Shown: positions 49,752 to 60,021, counted from the stretch's first letter. The stretch is 64,000 nucleotides of DNA from Bacteroidetes Order II. bacterium (GCA_016788705.1 JAEUSQ010000053.1:100399-164398); one strand, 5' to 3'. Notes: generated by a model from the letters alone, not told the origin. Program-made: numbers and translations.

Positions 49752-51392
49752 TTACTGCTTGCCCAATTTTTTGTTATTGAACGAAACCACGTCCACAATC
49801 TCCTGCGCATCGTTATCAAAACTGATCTCCACACTGTCTCCAGGGACAGAGATGGGCAACTCGTTAGATAGTTGCGAGGAACCCACAAAGATTTTGTTCA
49901 GGTCTTTTACTGTGAAATAATAAAAACTATTGCCATTTTTAATGTCACTGCTAATTCGCGTAAGAACCGATTTAGTTACCGATCGGTTACTAATGGACTC
50001 TGGGTTGATCTTATTGCCCGCCATATTATAGGCACTCTTGTACGACATCAATGACTCCCGTAAGGAATTACCCGTCCCCACGATGGTATAATCTCCGATC
50101 GCAACCATGGCATACATTTTTACCAAGCCCCCATTATCCTTCAAGGTCATCACGTATGTGGGGATGTTATTGATGTTGTATGGAATGGGTTGCGAGGCCG
50201 AATATCCTTTCTCCTGCACCTTCCCCATTGCCGAATTCTGGGCAGCGAATTCCGTTGCACCACTCTGACGATACCAATGTGCTTTTTTGGTGCGGGTATC
50301 TACCAAAACAAAGCCATTGGTGGATTCATCCCGACCGACCGAGGTGAGGCCCGTGTACCAATAAGACTTATTGTCTTCGCCATAAACCAACAAGGGCGAC
50401 TCCGTGGCCTGCAGTTTGTTTTCGTTCGAGAAATTCCAATAGCCATTCACATATTCACCCCAGTCGTTGAGTTGTTGTGTTACAAAATCTTGTGGCTGAA
50501 TACGATCTACCCATTGGGGTGCATTGGCAATATCGTATTCCGAGATTTGCCCAGTTTTGGCATCCACGACCAAAATACCGACCACATCTTCCCCCGAAAA
50601 ACCAATGCGTTTTGCAAATTTAGAAATCACCCAAAATGGACGGCCATTGTCATCAATTTCAAAAGAGTAATCTGTAAGTCCGTGTGTAACATGGCCACTG
50701 AAGTACAAATGACGTTCAAGATCATCAAAAAAATAAGCATTCTGCTGTATTTTGATACGGACATCCTCCGAACCCATTTTCTGAACCAACTTTACATCAC
50801 GCTCATTTGTGGCAGAAACCATCACATAACCGGGAGTTCCTTCTCGGTTGCTCATCCACTTAAAAAAACCAGAATGCACCAAGGGCGCAACCCAGTATAA
50901 TTCGTCCCGAACTTTTTGGATGTTAAACGTCCCCACTTCCACCTGACTTCCCAGCGCGGGTTGTGCCCCCAATACCTTATCTCCTAAAAGAGACGCCAGC
51001 GATTGATCCACCACGCGGATTTTTTCCAGCGAAATAGGCGCCATATGCTGAGACAAATTAGCCCCTGTTTTAACGTCACCGATCAGGTTGCGATAGCTAC
51101 TACTATGAAACATTGGGGAACTGGTAATAAAGGGCAAGACTACCACATAAAAGACCAAGCCCAACATTAACCAAAGGGGGGTCTTGCTAAATTTTGTATT
51201 TTTCTCAAATCTCAGCTCTTTCCCTTCCATTTTGAGACTGGAGGCCGGAAAGGAGACAACCATCCATAATAACGTAAGCAATAGAAGCAGGAAGGGCAAA
51301 CCGTAATACCCATAGTTGAGTACTGGCATGTTAAAAAATACAAGTACCAACCCAACAAGGATGGTCCAGATAAGGGGTTTAATTTTTTTCAT
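49752..51392 (-). CDS. Uncharacterised membrane protein with large extracytoplasmic domain
   Basis: 546 residues from the ATG at 51392 (MKKIKPLIW), chosen over a start at 51449 whose extra residues are not hydrophobic leader-like. Three hydrophobic segments occur in the first ~110 residues (LIWTILVGLVLVFFNMPVL, GLPFLLLLLTLLWMVVSF, TPLWLMLGLVFYVVVLPFI). The remaining ~430 residues are a mixed alpha/beta soluble region with recurrent WVAP/YWYTGL/HWYRQ aromatic motifs and a C-terminal SFDNDAQEIVDVVSF. I do not recognise the family. It stands alone between a strong terminator and a 312-base gap. Confidence 0.75.
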   Translation of the reverse strand: MKKIKPLIWTILVGLVLVFFNMPVLNYGYYGLPFLLLLLTLLWMVVSFPASSLKMEGKELRFEKNTKFSKTPLWLMLGLVFYVVVLPFITSSPMFHSSSYRNLIGDVKTGANLSQHMAPISLEKIRVVDQSLASLLGDKVLGAQPALGSQVEVGTFNIQKVRDELYWVAPLVHSGFFKWMSNREGTPGYVMVSATNERDVKLVQKMGSEDVRIKIQQNAYFFDDLERHLYFSGHVTHGLTDYSFEIDDNGRPFWVISKFAKRIGFSGEDVVGILVVDAKTGQISEYDIANAPQWVDRIQPQDFVTQQLNDWGEYVNGYWNFSNENKLQATESPLLVYGEDNKSYWYTGLTSVGRDESTNGFVLVDTRTKKAHWYRQSGATEFAAQNSAMGKVQEKGYSASQPIPYNINNIPTYVMTLKDNGGLVKMYAMVAIGDYTIVGTGNSLRESLMSYKSAYNMAGNKINPESISNRSVTKSVLTRISSDIKNGNSFYYFTVKDLNKIFVGSSQLSNELPISVPGDSVEISFDNDAQEIVDVVSFNNKKLGKQ

Positions 51393-51704
51393 CTTTGTAT
51401 GATAAAAGGGTGATTGAGATAGAGGTATATACCACAATCCGAAATGCAAGTTGCAGATTTTTTTCGCTTCTATGAACTTAATTTAGGCCGTTCCTCTACA
51501 TCCAATCTATCAGACACCATCAGCTAATTACGCCAATTTCAGACCTGTATCCACAGCACCCCATTGGCATAGACAAGCCTCCTTCAGCATAGGCGGCCCC
51601 CAGTAAGAACCAATTTTCAGAAGCCTCTTGCGAAAGAGCACGCTACACACTATCTTTAAATTCACCTTATCCCAATATTTTATCCTCTACAACTTGCACA
51701 AAAT
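51393..51704. other. Intergenic region between divergent membrane-protein genes
   Basis: This 312-base gap holds the promoters of the two divergent genes. No tRNA, repeat or convincing small reading frame was seen. Confidence 0.5.
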
Positions 51705-52202
51705 ATGACCAGCGTTCGTATTCGTCCCAAGATCAAAGCCATTTCCCCCTTAAAACCAGAAGCCCTCCAGGAACGGATCTACGAAAAACTGGACCTGACA
51801 AACAAAATTGAAGGGCTACGCTATAAAGATCACATTTTACTTCGGATACCACAAGGTCCGGAATACCATTTTTGGTCCCCACAACTCGATCTAAACTTCG
51901 ATCCCCACGAAAAAGGGACGATTATTCATGGGCTTTATGGCCCCAGTCAGGATGTATGGCAGGTTTTTGCGGTCGGATATGGAATCATTGGATTTTCGTT
52001 TTTTTTCCTCACGGGCTATGTTATTACAGCCTTTTTATTAAAAATATTTCCGGCCATGTTGTGGGTGTATCCGGCCTTATTGGTGGCAGCACTGCTTTTG
52101 TATCTCTTCAGCCAATACGGACAAAAACTTGGCGCCGAACAAACCTTCCTTCTTCATCATTTTGTGGAAGAGGCAATAGGAGAAAAAGTAGATATTACAT
52201 AG
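51705..52202 (+). CDS. Small uncharacterised membrane protein
   Basis: 165 residues. A soluble N-terminal part (~1-85; ALQERIYEKLDLTNKIEGLRYKDHILLRIPQGPEYHFWSPQ) is followed by two adjacent membrane helices (YGIIGFSFFFLTGYVITAFLLKI and MLWVYPALLVAALLLYLF) and a short C-terminal tail with FLLHHFVEEAIGE. The soluble part looks like a small alpha/beta domain. Family not recognised. It is followed by a hairpin and then the convergent transhydrogenase operon. Confidence 0.8.
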   Translation: MTSVRIRPKIKAISPLKPEALQERIYEKLDLTNKIEGLRYKDHILLRIPQGPEYHFWSPQLDLNFDPHEKGTIIHGLYGPSQDVWQVFAVGYGIIGFSFFFLTGYVITAFLLKIFPAMLWVYPALLVAALLLYLFSQYGQKLGAEQTFLLHHFVEEAIGEKVDIT

Positions 52203-52288
52203 AATGTAAACATATATTAATTTGACAAATACCACTTATACCCACACATAAGACGCTCGATGGAGGGTATTTCCATGATCGTTTGTCA

Positions 52289-52336
52289 TATACAAAAGGT
52301 CAGCCTTTTAAAAGACCGACCTTTTGTATAAGATTT
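52289..52336. terminator. Bidirectional terminator before pntB
   Basis: Thirteen-base arms TATACAAAAGGTC (52289-52301) and GACCTTTTGTATA (52318-52330), followed by TTTTTTC on the plus strand side, between convergent genes. Confidence 0.75.
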
Positions 52337-52347
52337 TTTCTGCCGTC

Positions 52348-53769
52348 TTAGACCGTTTTCACTTCTGAAATCAGCGCCGAAAGGGTTGCTTTTGCATCTC
52401 CGAAAAGCATGGCATTTTTGGGAGAGAAGAACAGTTCATTTTCGATACCTGCATACCCAGCCTTCATAGAACGTTTCATCACAATGGTGTTTTTGGCCTT
52501 ATCCACCTCCAAAATAGGCATCCCATAAATCGGGCTGGAAGGATCATTTTTGGCCGCCGGATTCACCACATCGTTTGCACCCACGATGAGTACCACGTCA
52601 GTTTGTTCAAATTCCGGATTAATGTCGTCCATGTCCACCAATAGGTCATAAGAGACATTCGCTTCAGCGAGGAGAACGTTCATATGCCCGGGCATCCGTC
52701 CAGCAACGGGGTGGATGGCAAATTTCACCTCTACACCTTTTTCTTGTAGCAAATCTGCCAATTCACGCACTTGGTGTTGGGCTTGAGAAACCGCCAGCCC
52801 ATAGCCCGGCACGACAATGACCTTTTGGGCATAACTCATCAGGATTGCCGCATCATCGGCAGTGGTTTGTCTTACGGTTGCCTGAGAGAAGTCACGGCTA
52901 CCGGTTGCGGCACTATCTCCCCCAAATCCACCCAACAGCACATTCAACCACGAACGATTCATGGCATCGCACATCACTTTGGTAAGAATAATACCTGAAG
53001 CTCCCACCAATGCACCAGCGACAATTAGAGCATCATTTTTAATGAGGAAACCAGAAGCAGCACCAGCAAGACCAGAGTACGAATTAAACAAGGCAATCAC
53101 CACAGGCATATCAGCGCCACCAATCGGGATCACCAACAAAATGCCCAAAGCAAACGCAAACACATTGGCCAGAATGGCGGCATATAGGACGGGGGTTTGA
53201 TCTATCGTAAACGTAGTCATCCCTTGGTACATAAAGACCCAACATCCAACCACACCAAGAAACATCAGCAAGGTCAAGACCCGAATCCCAGGGAAGAGAA
53301 TGGGATTCCCAGACATTTTGGTGCTTAATTTTCCCCATGCAATGATACTGCCCGAAAACGTCACCGTACCTATTAAGATGGTAAGGATTACAATGAATAT
53401 ATCCAGCGGCGGAATCGCTTGTCCGATAGACGCATACCGTTCAACCTCCGCCACAGCCACTAGCGAGGAGGCAACCCCCCCTGACGCATTTAACAGGGCT
53501 ACCATCTCTGGCATCCCCGTCATTTTTACGGTTTTTGCCAAATATAGCCCAATCATCCCACCAATCAACAGCCCCACAAGCATCTCAACAGGGTTTAGGA
53601 TTTGTTGGTAAAACAGCGTGGCTACGATTGCAATCAACATACCAACAGCCGAAAGTTGATTCCCGCCCCGTGCAGTTGCCGGACTGCCCAACCGTTTAAG
53701 TCCCATAATAAATAGGGAAGCCGCAACAAGGTAAACGAGATTAATAAGGGCCAGTTTTAGGTCTGCCAT
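52348..53769 (-). CDS. pntB: NAD(P) transhydrogenase subunit beta
   Basis: 473 residues with about nine membrane helices in the first ~285 (for example LINLVYLVAASLFIMGLKRLG, AVGMLIAIVATLFYQQ) and the NADP(H)-binding domain III at the C-terminus (VIVVPGYGLAVSQAQH, GRMPGHMNVLLAEANV, DDINPEFEQTDVVLIVGANDVVNPAA, MKRSMKAGYAG), all typical of PntB. Together with PntAA/PntAB it passes hydride between NAD(H) and NADP(H), driven by proton flow. The last gene of the leftward pntAA-pntAB-pntB operon, 145 bases after pntAB. Confidence 0.97.
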   Translation of the reverse strand: MADLKLALINLVYLVAASLFIMGLKRLGSPATARGGNQLSAVGMLIAIVATLFYQQILNPVEMLVGLLIGGMIGLYLAKTVKMTGMPEMVALLNASGGVASSLVAVAEVERYASIGQAIPPLDIFIVILTILIGTVTFSGSIIAWGKLSTKMSGNPILFPGIRVLTLLMFLGVVGCWVFMYQGMTTFTIDQTPVLYAAILANVFAFALGILLVIPIGGADMPVVIALFNSYSGLAGAASGFLIKNDALIVAGALVGASGIILTKVMCDAMNRSWLNVLLGGFGGDSAATGSRDFSQATVRQTTADDAAILMSYAQKVIVVPGYGLAVSQAQHQVRELADLLQEKGVEVKFAIHPVAGRMPGHMNVLLAEANVSYDLLVDMDDINPEFEQTDVVLIVGANDVVNPAAKNDPSSPIYGMPILEVDKAKNTIVMKRSMKAGYAGIENELFFSPKNAMLFGDAKATLSALISEVKTV

Positions 53770-53914
53770 AAGAGTATTTTTTACAAAAAATGAATGCCAA
53801 ACTGAAGAGCGATTCGTTAGACAGTATAACAGGTCTCGTAGTCAACCTTGGAAGTTGCAGGCAAAAGAACCTTATTGCAAAACCAAGCCTTCCAGAAACC
53901 CGTTTAGCCTGCAC

Positions 53915-54205
53915 TCAGTCCTCTTTCTTCTTAAACATTTCTAACATACGATCTGTCACCATATAGCCCCCCACCACGTTGATCATGGCAAAAATGAGGG
54001 CCGCAAATCCAATCCATTTTGTGATAGGGCTTTGAACCATGCCAGTTGCAATTAATGCACCGATGACAGTGATGCCAGAGACTGCATTTGCACCCGACGT
54101 AAGGGGGGTATGCAACATAGTAGGCACTTTACCAATAAGTTCTTTTCCAACAAAAGAAGCTAAGGTAAACACCACAATCAGGGTGACAAGTCCATTTAAT
54201 TCCAT
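53915..54205 (-). CDS. pntAB: NAD(P) transhydrogenase alpha subunit 2 (membrane part of alpha)
   Basis: 96 residues with three membrane helices (VTLIVVFTLASFVGKEL, AVSGITVIGALIATGMV, WIGFAALIFAMINVVGGYMV). HTPLTSGANAVSGI is conserved in the alpha membrane domain. In many bacteria alpha is split into PntAA (soluble) and PntAB (this part), as here. It lies 24 bases downstream of pntAA. Confidence 0.96.
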   Translation of the reverse strand: MELNGLVTLIVVFTLASFVGKELIGKVPTMLHTPLTSGANAVSGITVIGALIATGMVQSPITKWIGFAALIFAMINVVGGYMVTDRMLEMFKKKED

Positions 54206-54229
54206 AATCTGTTAAGGTTTTACATGGGT

Positions 54230-55351
54230 TCAGAGAAGGCTTTTTACCCGGTCGTGTACCACCTGACCATTGTGGGTAATGCAGCAGCCTTTGATAATTT
54301 CGTCCTCAAAATCGAGCCGGAAGGTCCCGTCTTTCACGAGTTCCCCCACACCAGCAAGAATGGTACGGGCATAGAGTTGACTGGCGTGGAAAGGCATTCC
54401 AGCAGGAAGGTTCATGGAGCCGATAATCGTAACCCCATGCCGGATAACCGTTTCGCCGGGCACAGTTAAAGCACAGTTTCCGCCATTGGGTGCAGCGATA
54501 TCTACAATAACAGAACCGGGAGTCATGCCTTTAACCGCCTCTTCTGAAATCAGCAAGGGTGCTTTACGTCCAGGAATAAGGGCGGTTGTAATGACAACGT
54601 CCATTTTGGAAATATGTCCTGCAAGCAGCTGAACTTGGCGCTCGGCGCGATCGGAGCTAAGTGCAGCGGCATAGCCTCCTGAAGCAGCGGCATCGGTGGT
54701 ATCTAAATCCAATTCAATAAATTTGGCACCAAGGGATTTGGCTTCTTCGGCAGCGGCAGCCCGCACATCATAGGCCGCTGTGACAGCACCCAAACGCCGT
54801 GCGGTGGCAAGCGCCTGGAGTCCGGCCACTCCAGCCCCCAAAACCAGTACACTGGCTGGTTTAATCGTTCCAGCAGCAGTGGTTAGTAATGGAAAAAAGC
54901 GCGGAAACACCTCTGCCGCCAACAAAACGGCTTTATATCCAGCAATAGAAGCCATCGCCGAGAGGGCGTCCATTTTTTGTGCTTTGGTGGAACGGGGTAC
55001 CAGCTCCATCGCATAGGCTGTAATGCCTTTTGCAGCCAATTGTCGGACGGTTTCCAGATCGTCTAGCGGGCGCAGGAAGGAAATAAGTCCGGCTCCATTT
55101 TTCATTTGGGCCAGTTCTGTTGCATTAGGCGCAGCTACCTTAGCAACAAAATCGGCCCCAAGGGCTTGTTCTGCCATACCAAGCGAGGCGCCTGCCTGTT
55201 CGTAAGCTTCATCCGGGAAATAGCTGCTTGCCCCGGCCCCACGCTCCACGATAACGTCAAAACCTTGTTTTTTGAGTTTAGCAACCGTTTCAGGGGTTTG
55301 GGCTACCCTTGTTTCGCCCCCGGCGGTTTCTTTTGGGACACCAATGACCAT
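54230..55351 (-). CDS. pntAA: NAD(P) transhydrogenase alpha subunit 1 (NAD-binding)
   Basis: 373 residues, soluble, in the alanine-dehydrogenase/PntA fold. IGVPKETAGGETRVAQTPETV opens the protein, VLGAGVAGLQALATARRLGA is the NAD-binding loop, followed by VVITTALIPGRKAPLLI and DIAAPNGGNCALT. It binds NAD(H) on the cytoplasmic side and works with PntAB and PntB to keep NADPH supplied. First gene of the operon. It ends near the C-terminal segment common to separate alpha-1 subunits, consistent with the split alpha. Confidence 0.96.
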   Translation of the reverse strand: MVIGVPKETAGGETRVAQTPETVAKLKKQGFDVIVERGAGASSYFPDEAYEQAGASLGMAEQALGADFVAKVAAPNATELAQMKNGAGLISFLRPLDDLETVRQLAAKGITAYAMELVPRSTKAQKMDALSAMASIAGYKAVLLAAEVFPRFFPLLTTAAGTIKPASVLVLGAGVAGLQALATARRLGAVTAAYDVRAAAAEEAKSLGAKFIELDLDTTDAAASGGYAAALSSDRAERQVQLLAGHISKMDVVITTALIPGRKAPLLISEEAVKGMTPGSVIVDIAAPNGGNCALTVPGETVIRHGVTIIGSMNLPAGMPFHASQLYARTILAGVGELVKDGTFRLDFEDEIIKGCCITHNGQVVHDRVKSLL

Positions 55352-55474
55352 ATAATTATTAGGTAGGGATCTGTATAGTTGTTTTCCGAGTTTTCAAAGT
55401 ATTGCAAAAGGCGAATTCATGCAAGCCTTTTCATTCATTACGAACAAGGTCTTAACAGGAAGCACGACTTTGGC

Positions 55475-55507
55475 AAAAAAGAGAAGGAGCATTCTCGCGA
55501 ATGCTCC
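55475..55507 (-). terminator. Terminator of the MFS-oxidoreductase operon
   Basis: On the minus strand GGAGCATT-CGCGAG-AATGCTCC is followed by TTCTCTTTTTT. It lies 7 bases past the stop of the oxidoreductase gene. Confidence 0.82.
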
Positions 55508-55513
55508 AGAAGG

Positions 55514-56674
55514 TTAAAGGTCAACCCATTGGCCCGTTTTGCCAGACTCAACCGCTTTGTGGATGAAATTGACCCCTCGCAGACCATCTTGAACAGTCGG
55601 GAAGTCTAAGTCTTTGGGATTGGGGTTTTTATCTTCGAGTCTTGCGCGGATACAACGCCCAAACGAACGGTAAAGATTGGCAAATGCCTCGATAAAAGCT
55701 TCTGGGTGCCCAGCTGGAATGCGGCTAAAATGTGTAGCTTGCTCGCCAAGATAGCCATTCCCGCGTCGCATCAACTCTGCTGGCCGATCGGGATACTTCA
55801 GCCAGAGTTTATTCGGTTCTTCTTGATGCCACTCCAATCCAGATTCGGTTCCATATACACGAATCCTCAGGTTATTTTCCTCGCCCACACTCACTTGCGA
55901 GGCGTATAGAACTCCCTTTGCACCATTCTCGAATCGGACCAGCATATTGGCATCATCCTCCAATAAGCGTCCTTCCACAAACGTGGTCAGGTCTGCCAAA
56001 AGCGATTTTATTTTAAGACCCGTTATGTATTCCGCCAAGTTTTCGGCATGGGTTCCGATGTCTCCAATACAAGACGAAATACCCGCTTGCTGAGGATTGG
56101 TACGCCATCCGGCTTGTTTAGACCCAGTCGCTTCCACCAATGTAGCGAGCCAACCTTGCGGATATTCCACCACTACTTTTCGGATCTCACCAAGTTTACC
56201 CATTCGTACTATTTCCCGAGCTTGCTTCACCATTGGGTATCCGGTATAATTGTGGGTCAGACCAAAAAGCAAGTTCTTCTCCTGCACCAATCGCACCAAA
56301 TCTTCGGCCTCTACAATGGTATTCACCAATGGTTTATCGCACATCACATGAAACCCGGCTTCGAGAAAAGTTTTTGCGATGTCGTAGTGGGTATGATTTG
56401 GGGTGACAATCGCCACAAAATCTATCCGTTTTCCTGCTGGCAAGTTTGCCTCTTTCTCGGCCATTTCCTGATACGAGCCATACACCCGATCGGCTTCTAA
56501 GAACCACTCCACACCACGTTGCCGAGACTTTTCGGGATTGGACGAAAACGCGCCCGCCACCAATTCAATTTCACCATCTAAGGCTGCCGCCATTTTGTGG
56601 ACATTGCCAATAAAAGCGCCTGGACCACCGCCCACCATGCCATAACGAATTTTCCTGTTTAGTTTACGCATCAT
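55514..56674 (-). CDS. Gfo/Idh/MocA-family oxidoreductase
   Basis: 386 residues. The N-terminal NAD(P)-binding fold starts [45 protein letters not shown] holds the conserved lysine, and the C-terminal domain contains [25 protein letters not shown] with the catalytic DxxxH. Members reduce or oxidise sugars, inositols or amino sugars; the exact substrate is not predictable. It is 9 bases downstream of a sugar-type MFS transporter gene, suggesting uptake and oxidation of the same compound. Confidence 0.94.
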   Translation of the reverse strand: MMRKLNRKIRYGMVGGGPGAFIGNVHKMAAALDGEIELVAGAFSSNPEKSRQRGVEWFLEADRVYGSYQEMAEKEANLPAGKRIDFVAIVTPNHTHYDIAKTFLEAGFHVMCDKPLVNTIVEAEDLVRLVQEKNLLFGLTHNYTGYPMVKQAREIVRMGKLGEIRKVVVEYPQGWLATLVEATGSKQAGWRTNPQQAGISSCIGDIGTHAENLAEYITGLKIKSLLADLTTFVEGRLLEDDANMLVRFENGAKGVLYASQVSVGEENNLRIRVYGTESGLEWHQEEPNKLWLKYPDRPAELMRRGNGYLGEQATHFSRIPAGHPEAFIEAFANLYRSFGRCIRARLEDKNPNPKDLDFPTVQDGLRGVNFIHKAVESGKTGQWVDL

Positions 56675-56683
56675 TTGTCAAGA

Positions 56684-58324
56684 TTAAGACGTTGCAGCAA
56701 GTTTTTCCACCTTATAACCACCACTTTTTTTGTCCTGCCAATACAAAAAGCCAAACACCACGATCAATAAAGCGGTAAAAGGAACAATCGCACGAAAAGC
56801 CATTCTGCCGCCATAATTATCTGCGGGATTCAAAACAGCTTTTGCTTTTTTTGCAGCCTCACCCGTTCCACCTTGTGCTATGACTTCTCGTAGAGCGCCA
56901 GCCGTTTTACCTTCCGGTAATTTACCCGCCGACTGATAGGCTGCTTCGACCGCCTCGGCATCACCCAAAGCCTTACGAACCTCTTCCTTAATCGGGCCTT
57001 GTGCTTGGTCTATGAGTGCTGGAAAGGTGGATTTTGCTTCGCTAATTACCCCCATCACCTCGGTTGGCGTTAGTTTCTCGTGTAGGTATTGATCGGCAAT
57101 TGCACCCATTTGTGGCGCGGTAAACAAGCCCGTGACCGCCATTCCAACAGCACCCATCAATCCCAAGCCAAATGCACCTGATTTGGGGACGCGCTCGGAC
57201 ACGAACCCCAGCATCGTTGGCCAAAAGAAACACACACCAAATGCAAAGACGGTGGCCGCCGGCAAGACCATCATCAACGACTCGGCGGCACTTAGCCAAT
57301 ACAAACCTACCACCGTTAGTACCGCAGAAATCAATAACACACCCGTCGGCGAAAAACGATGTACAAAAGCACCCGCATTGTATCGTAAGATAGCCATCAG
57401 ACCGTTGATCCATGCCAATACCAAAATTCCGTCCATCCCACCAGACTCCAATACTGCCGGAACCCAGCGGCCCGGCCCCAATTCAGAAGAAGCCGTGATG
57501 GCCATTGCCATTAGCATCACCAGCATCAATACCTCCAACTTGCGCCCAGCAAACCAAGCCATGCCCCCCATCACCACCGAGATAACCAACGCACCCAAGA
57601 AAAGCCAGTTCACAACCTGGGCGTCAACTTGTAGAATGCCCATGTTATTGAGCATCATGATCACCATCCCCACCATCAATAGCCCAACACTCACCACGGG
57701 GGCGCGTAAGGTTTCGCGAAAAGCCTCGCCAAGCGAAACACCCGCCGCCGATGCTTCGGTTTTAGGAAACGTTTCGCGGAACATAAGAAAGGCATAAATC
57801 ACCGTTGGCACCAGAATCAAACCAATTTTTACCTGCCAAGCCGTAATACCAATCTCATCTAATACGAAGGATAAGACACCACCAATCACGATTCCACCCG
57901 GAAACCAAACATGAAATTGGTTCAGTTTTACCGATTTATCATTTGGGTATAAAGCCACAACCAATGGATTACAAGCCGCTTCAACCAAGCCATTGCCCAT
58001 CGAAATAAGAAGTGCTCCGGTATATAATAGGCCAAATCCACCCGCAAAAATCATGCTCAAGGCGCCTAACAAATGCCCCAAAAAGGCCAATTGGAGCAGG
58101 CGCTTCATTCCAAGGGTGTCGCACAAGGGGGAAAAGATGAGTTGTGTAATGGCAAATCCGTAAAGGTTTGCCCCACCAATCATGCCGATTTGGAGGTTAG
58201 ACAACATAAATTGGGTCTTAAGCGGTCCCATACTTGCACCAATAACGGCAAATGACACCGAAGTGGCAACCAATGATAAACACGCGCCCAAGAACAGACG
58301 CTGCTTATGAATTTCGTTTTGCAT
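56684..58324 (-). CDS. MFS transporter, sugar-porter-like (FucP/Gluconate type)
   Basis: 546 residues, longer than most MFS proteins. Twelve membrane helices can be laid out. Motifs such as GLLYTGALLISMGNGLVEAACNPLVVALYPN and LNQFHVWFPGGIVIGGVL are typical of the FucP/sugar MFS branch. Between the last two helices a soluble insertion of roughly 110 residues (TPTEVMGVISEAKSTFPAL ... GGTGEAAKKAKAVLN) extends the protein. The substrate is likely a sugar or sugar acid given the downstream oxidoreductase. First gene of a two-gene leftward operon. Confidence 0.92.
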   Translation of the reverse strand: MQNEIHKQRLFLGACLSLVATSVSFAVIGASMGPLKTQFMLSNLQIGMIGGANLYGFAITQLIFSPLCDTLGMKRLLQLAFLGHLLGALSMIFAGGFGLLYTGALLISMGNGLVEAACNPLVVALYPNDKSVKLNQFHVWFPGGIVIGGVLSFVLDEIGITAWQVKIGLILVPTVIYAFLMFRETFPKTEASAAGVSLGEAFRETLRAPVVSVGLLMVGMVIMMLNNMGILQVDAQVVNWLFLGALVISVVMGGMAWFAGRKLEVLMLVMLMAMAITASSELGPGRWVPAVLESGGMDGILVLAWINGLMAILRYNAGAFVHRFSPTGVLLISAVLTVVGLYWLSAAESLMMVLPAATVFAFGVCFFWPTMLGFVSERVPKSGAFGLGLMGAVGMAVTGLFTAPQMGAIADQYLHEKLTPTEVMGVISEAKSTFPALIDQAQGPIKEEVRKALGDAEAVEAAYQSAGKLPEGKTAGALREVIAQGGTGEAAKKAKAVLNPADNYGGRMAFRAIVPFTALLIVVFGFLYWQDKKSGGYKVEKLAATS

Positions 58325-58455
58325 AGGAATTTTGGACTTAGGGGTTCAATGCATATTGGGAAAGCCGAAACATCGGCTAAAAGCCTTTTCAAAGTACGAC
58401 ATGGATGTAGTGAATTTCAAGAAGGAAGTACATTTTATGGAAACCCGCCCATTTC

Positions 58456-59862
58456 CTATTGTCCTTTTCCCATAATGGCGGTACGAAGGGTTTGGAAGAG
58501 AATAGAAATATCTTGTTTTAAACTCATGTTTTCGATATAGAACAAGTCGTACTTCACTTTCTGGCGCACATCTTCTACAGTCTCGTCATATTTCCACTTC
58601 ACCTGGGCCAATCCGGTAATACCTGGTTTTACCCGGTGTCTTCGGCCATAAAGCGGTATTTCACGCGCTAACTTTTCGACAAAGAAAGGCCGTTCCGGCC
58701 GTGGCCCCACCAATGACATCTGCCCCAACAAGACATTCCAGAGTTGAGGCAATTCATCCAGACGGAGTTTACGAAGCCATCGCCCAATCGGGGTATATCG
58801 TTCATCATCTGCGCTGGCCCATACAGGCCCCGTTGCGGCTTCGGCATCAACCCGCATGGTCCTAAATTTTAGCATGGTAAATTCGCGCCCGTGTTGACCA
58901 ACCCTTTTCTGACGGTAGATGACTGCCCCCGAGGAAGTGACCTTAATAAAAACTGCGATCAGCAACATGAAGGGTAAAAGCACCAACAAACCACTCAAGG
59001 AAAAAAGAAAATCAATCAACCGTTTGGTGCTTTCTTCCCAAGCGGCCATCGGCTCAGGATAAACTTCAATCAATGGTAGGCCATACATGTGTTCTGTCCG
59101 CGCCATTCCGCCAATTACGCTGTAGAAATCTGGAACCAACTTCAAGGCCACTGGCAATCCATCGCAGATGCGCAAGACCTCATTAAGTACCGAATGATCC
59201 TGCGAACCAAGCGCTAATACCACATCCTGTACGTTTTTTCTGGCTATTATTTCTGGTAAAGCAGCGATGGGGTCGTTTATCGGCCAATCCGCTTTCTCTT
59301 GCAAATAGAGCATGGCGCATTCTTGCTCGTCCACCCGTACTTCACCGATTAGCTTAAAACCCGCTTGAGGGTACTTTTGCAACTCTTCGGTAAATTCCAA
59401 AAGAAGTGATTCGCGACCAATTAAGAGGGTATTATGGGTACCGAGGCCACGCAAGAGGAGCGCTTTTTGTATGGTTCGAAGAATCATCCGGCCCAAGATC
59501 ACCAAACCCACCATAGACAGCCAGTACACCATGATCGGCAAACGTCCACTACGGGCATCCAATTGGTCAATGAAAATCAAAAAAAACAATACAAGGATGC
59601 CAAATGTAACGATCTTAAAGACCGAGATAATTTCATCGAAACGAGAAGCCGCAAATCGGGAACGATACAATCCTGCAAATGTAAAAAGCGTGAGCCAGAA
59701 AACGGTAAAAATCACGGCGGGTACTAAAACGCTGGGCGGACGTTGAATAGGCCGATCTACCAATCCCCATTCAAAACGGGCATGATAAAATAAAACAACC
59801 GCACCCAAACAGGCGATGGTATCAATGATCAGCAGAAAAATAAGTTCGGTTCTACGGCTCAC
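58456..59862 (-). CDS. WcaJ-like polyprenyl-phosphate sugar-1-phosphate transferase
   Basis: 468 residues, GTG start forced by an in-frame TAG three codons upstream. Four N-terminal membrane helices and a CoA-binding-like Rossmann region (~140-250) precede the C-terminal catalytic domain. That domain has a membrane hairpin (LIDFLFSLSGLLVLLPFMLLIAVFI), then VIYRQKRVGQHGREFTMLKFRTM, LRKLRLDELPQLWNVLLGQMSLVGPRPERP and HRVKPGITGLAQV, the bacterial sugar transferase signature. It loads the first sugar phosphate on undecaprenyl phosphate for exopolysaccharide or capsule. It is divergent from a Wzi-like barrel gene. Confidence 0.95.
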   Translation of the reverse strand: MSRRTELIFLLIIDTIACLGAVVLFYHARFEWGLVDRPIQRPPSVLVPAVIFTVFWLTLFTFAGLYRSRFAASRFDEIISVFKIVTFGILVLFFLIFIDQLDARSGRLPIMVYWLSMVGLVILGRMILRTIQKALLLRGLGTHNTLLIGRESLLLEFTEELQKYPQAGFKLIGEVRVDEQECAMLYLQEKADWPINDPIAALPEIIARKNVQDVVLALGSQDHSVLNEVLRICDGLPVALKLVPDFYSVIGGMARTEHMYGLPLIEVYPEPMAAWEESTKRLIDFLFSLSGLLVLLPFMLLIAVFIKVTSSGAVIYRQKRVGQHGREFTMLKFRTMRVDAEAATGPVWASADDERYTPIGRWLRKLRLDELPQLWNVLLGQMSLVGPRPERPFFVEKLAREIPLYGRRHRVKPGITGLAQVKWKYDETVEDVRQKVKYDLFYIENMSLKQDISILFQTLRTAIMGKGQ

Positions 59863-60021
59863 GGCGTGCTAAATCATACAAAAAAATGTGGCTTTTTCAA
59901 CGTTGACGGCCAAGAAGCCCGTATATTTTACCCATTATTCCTCCCTTCAAGGGCAAGCTTTGGCCTGCCCAAGTCAATCTAATAAAATAATCCGGAATCC
60001 AAATATCCACACAGGTTTTGC

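Noticed and set aside
52289..52336. Inverted repeat as a possible attachment site or IS end
   Set aside because: It sits between convergent stops with a T-run and has no direct-repeat partner; a terminator explains it.
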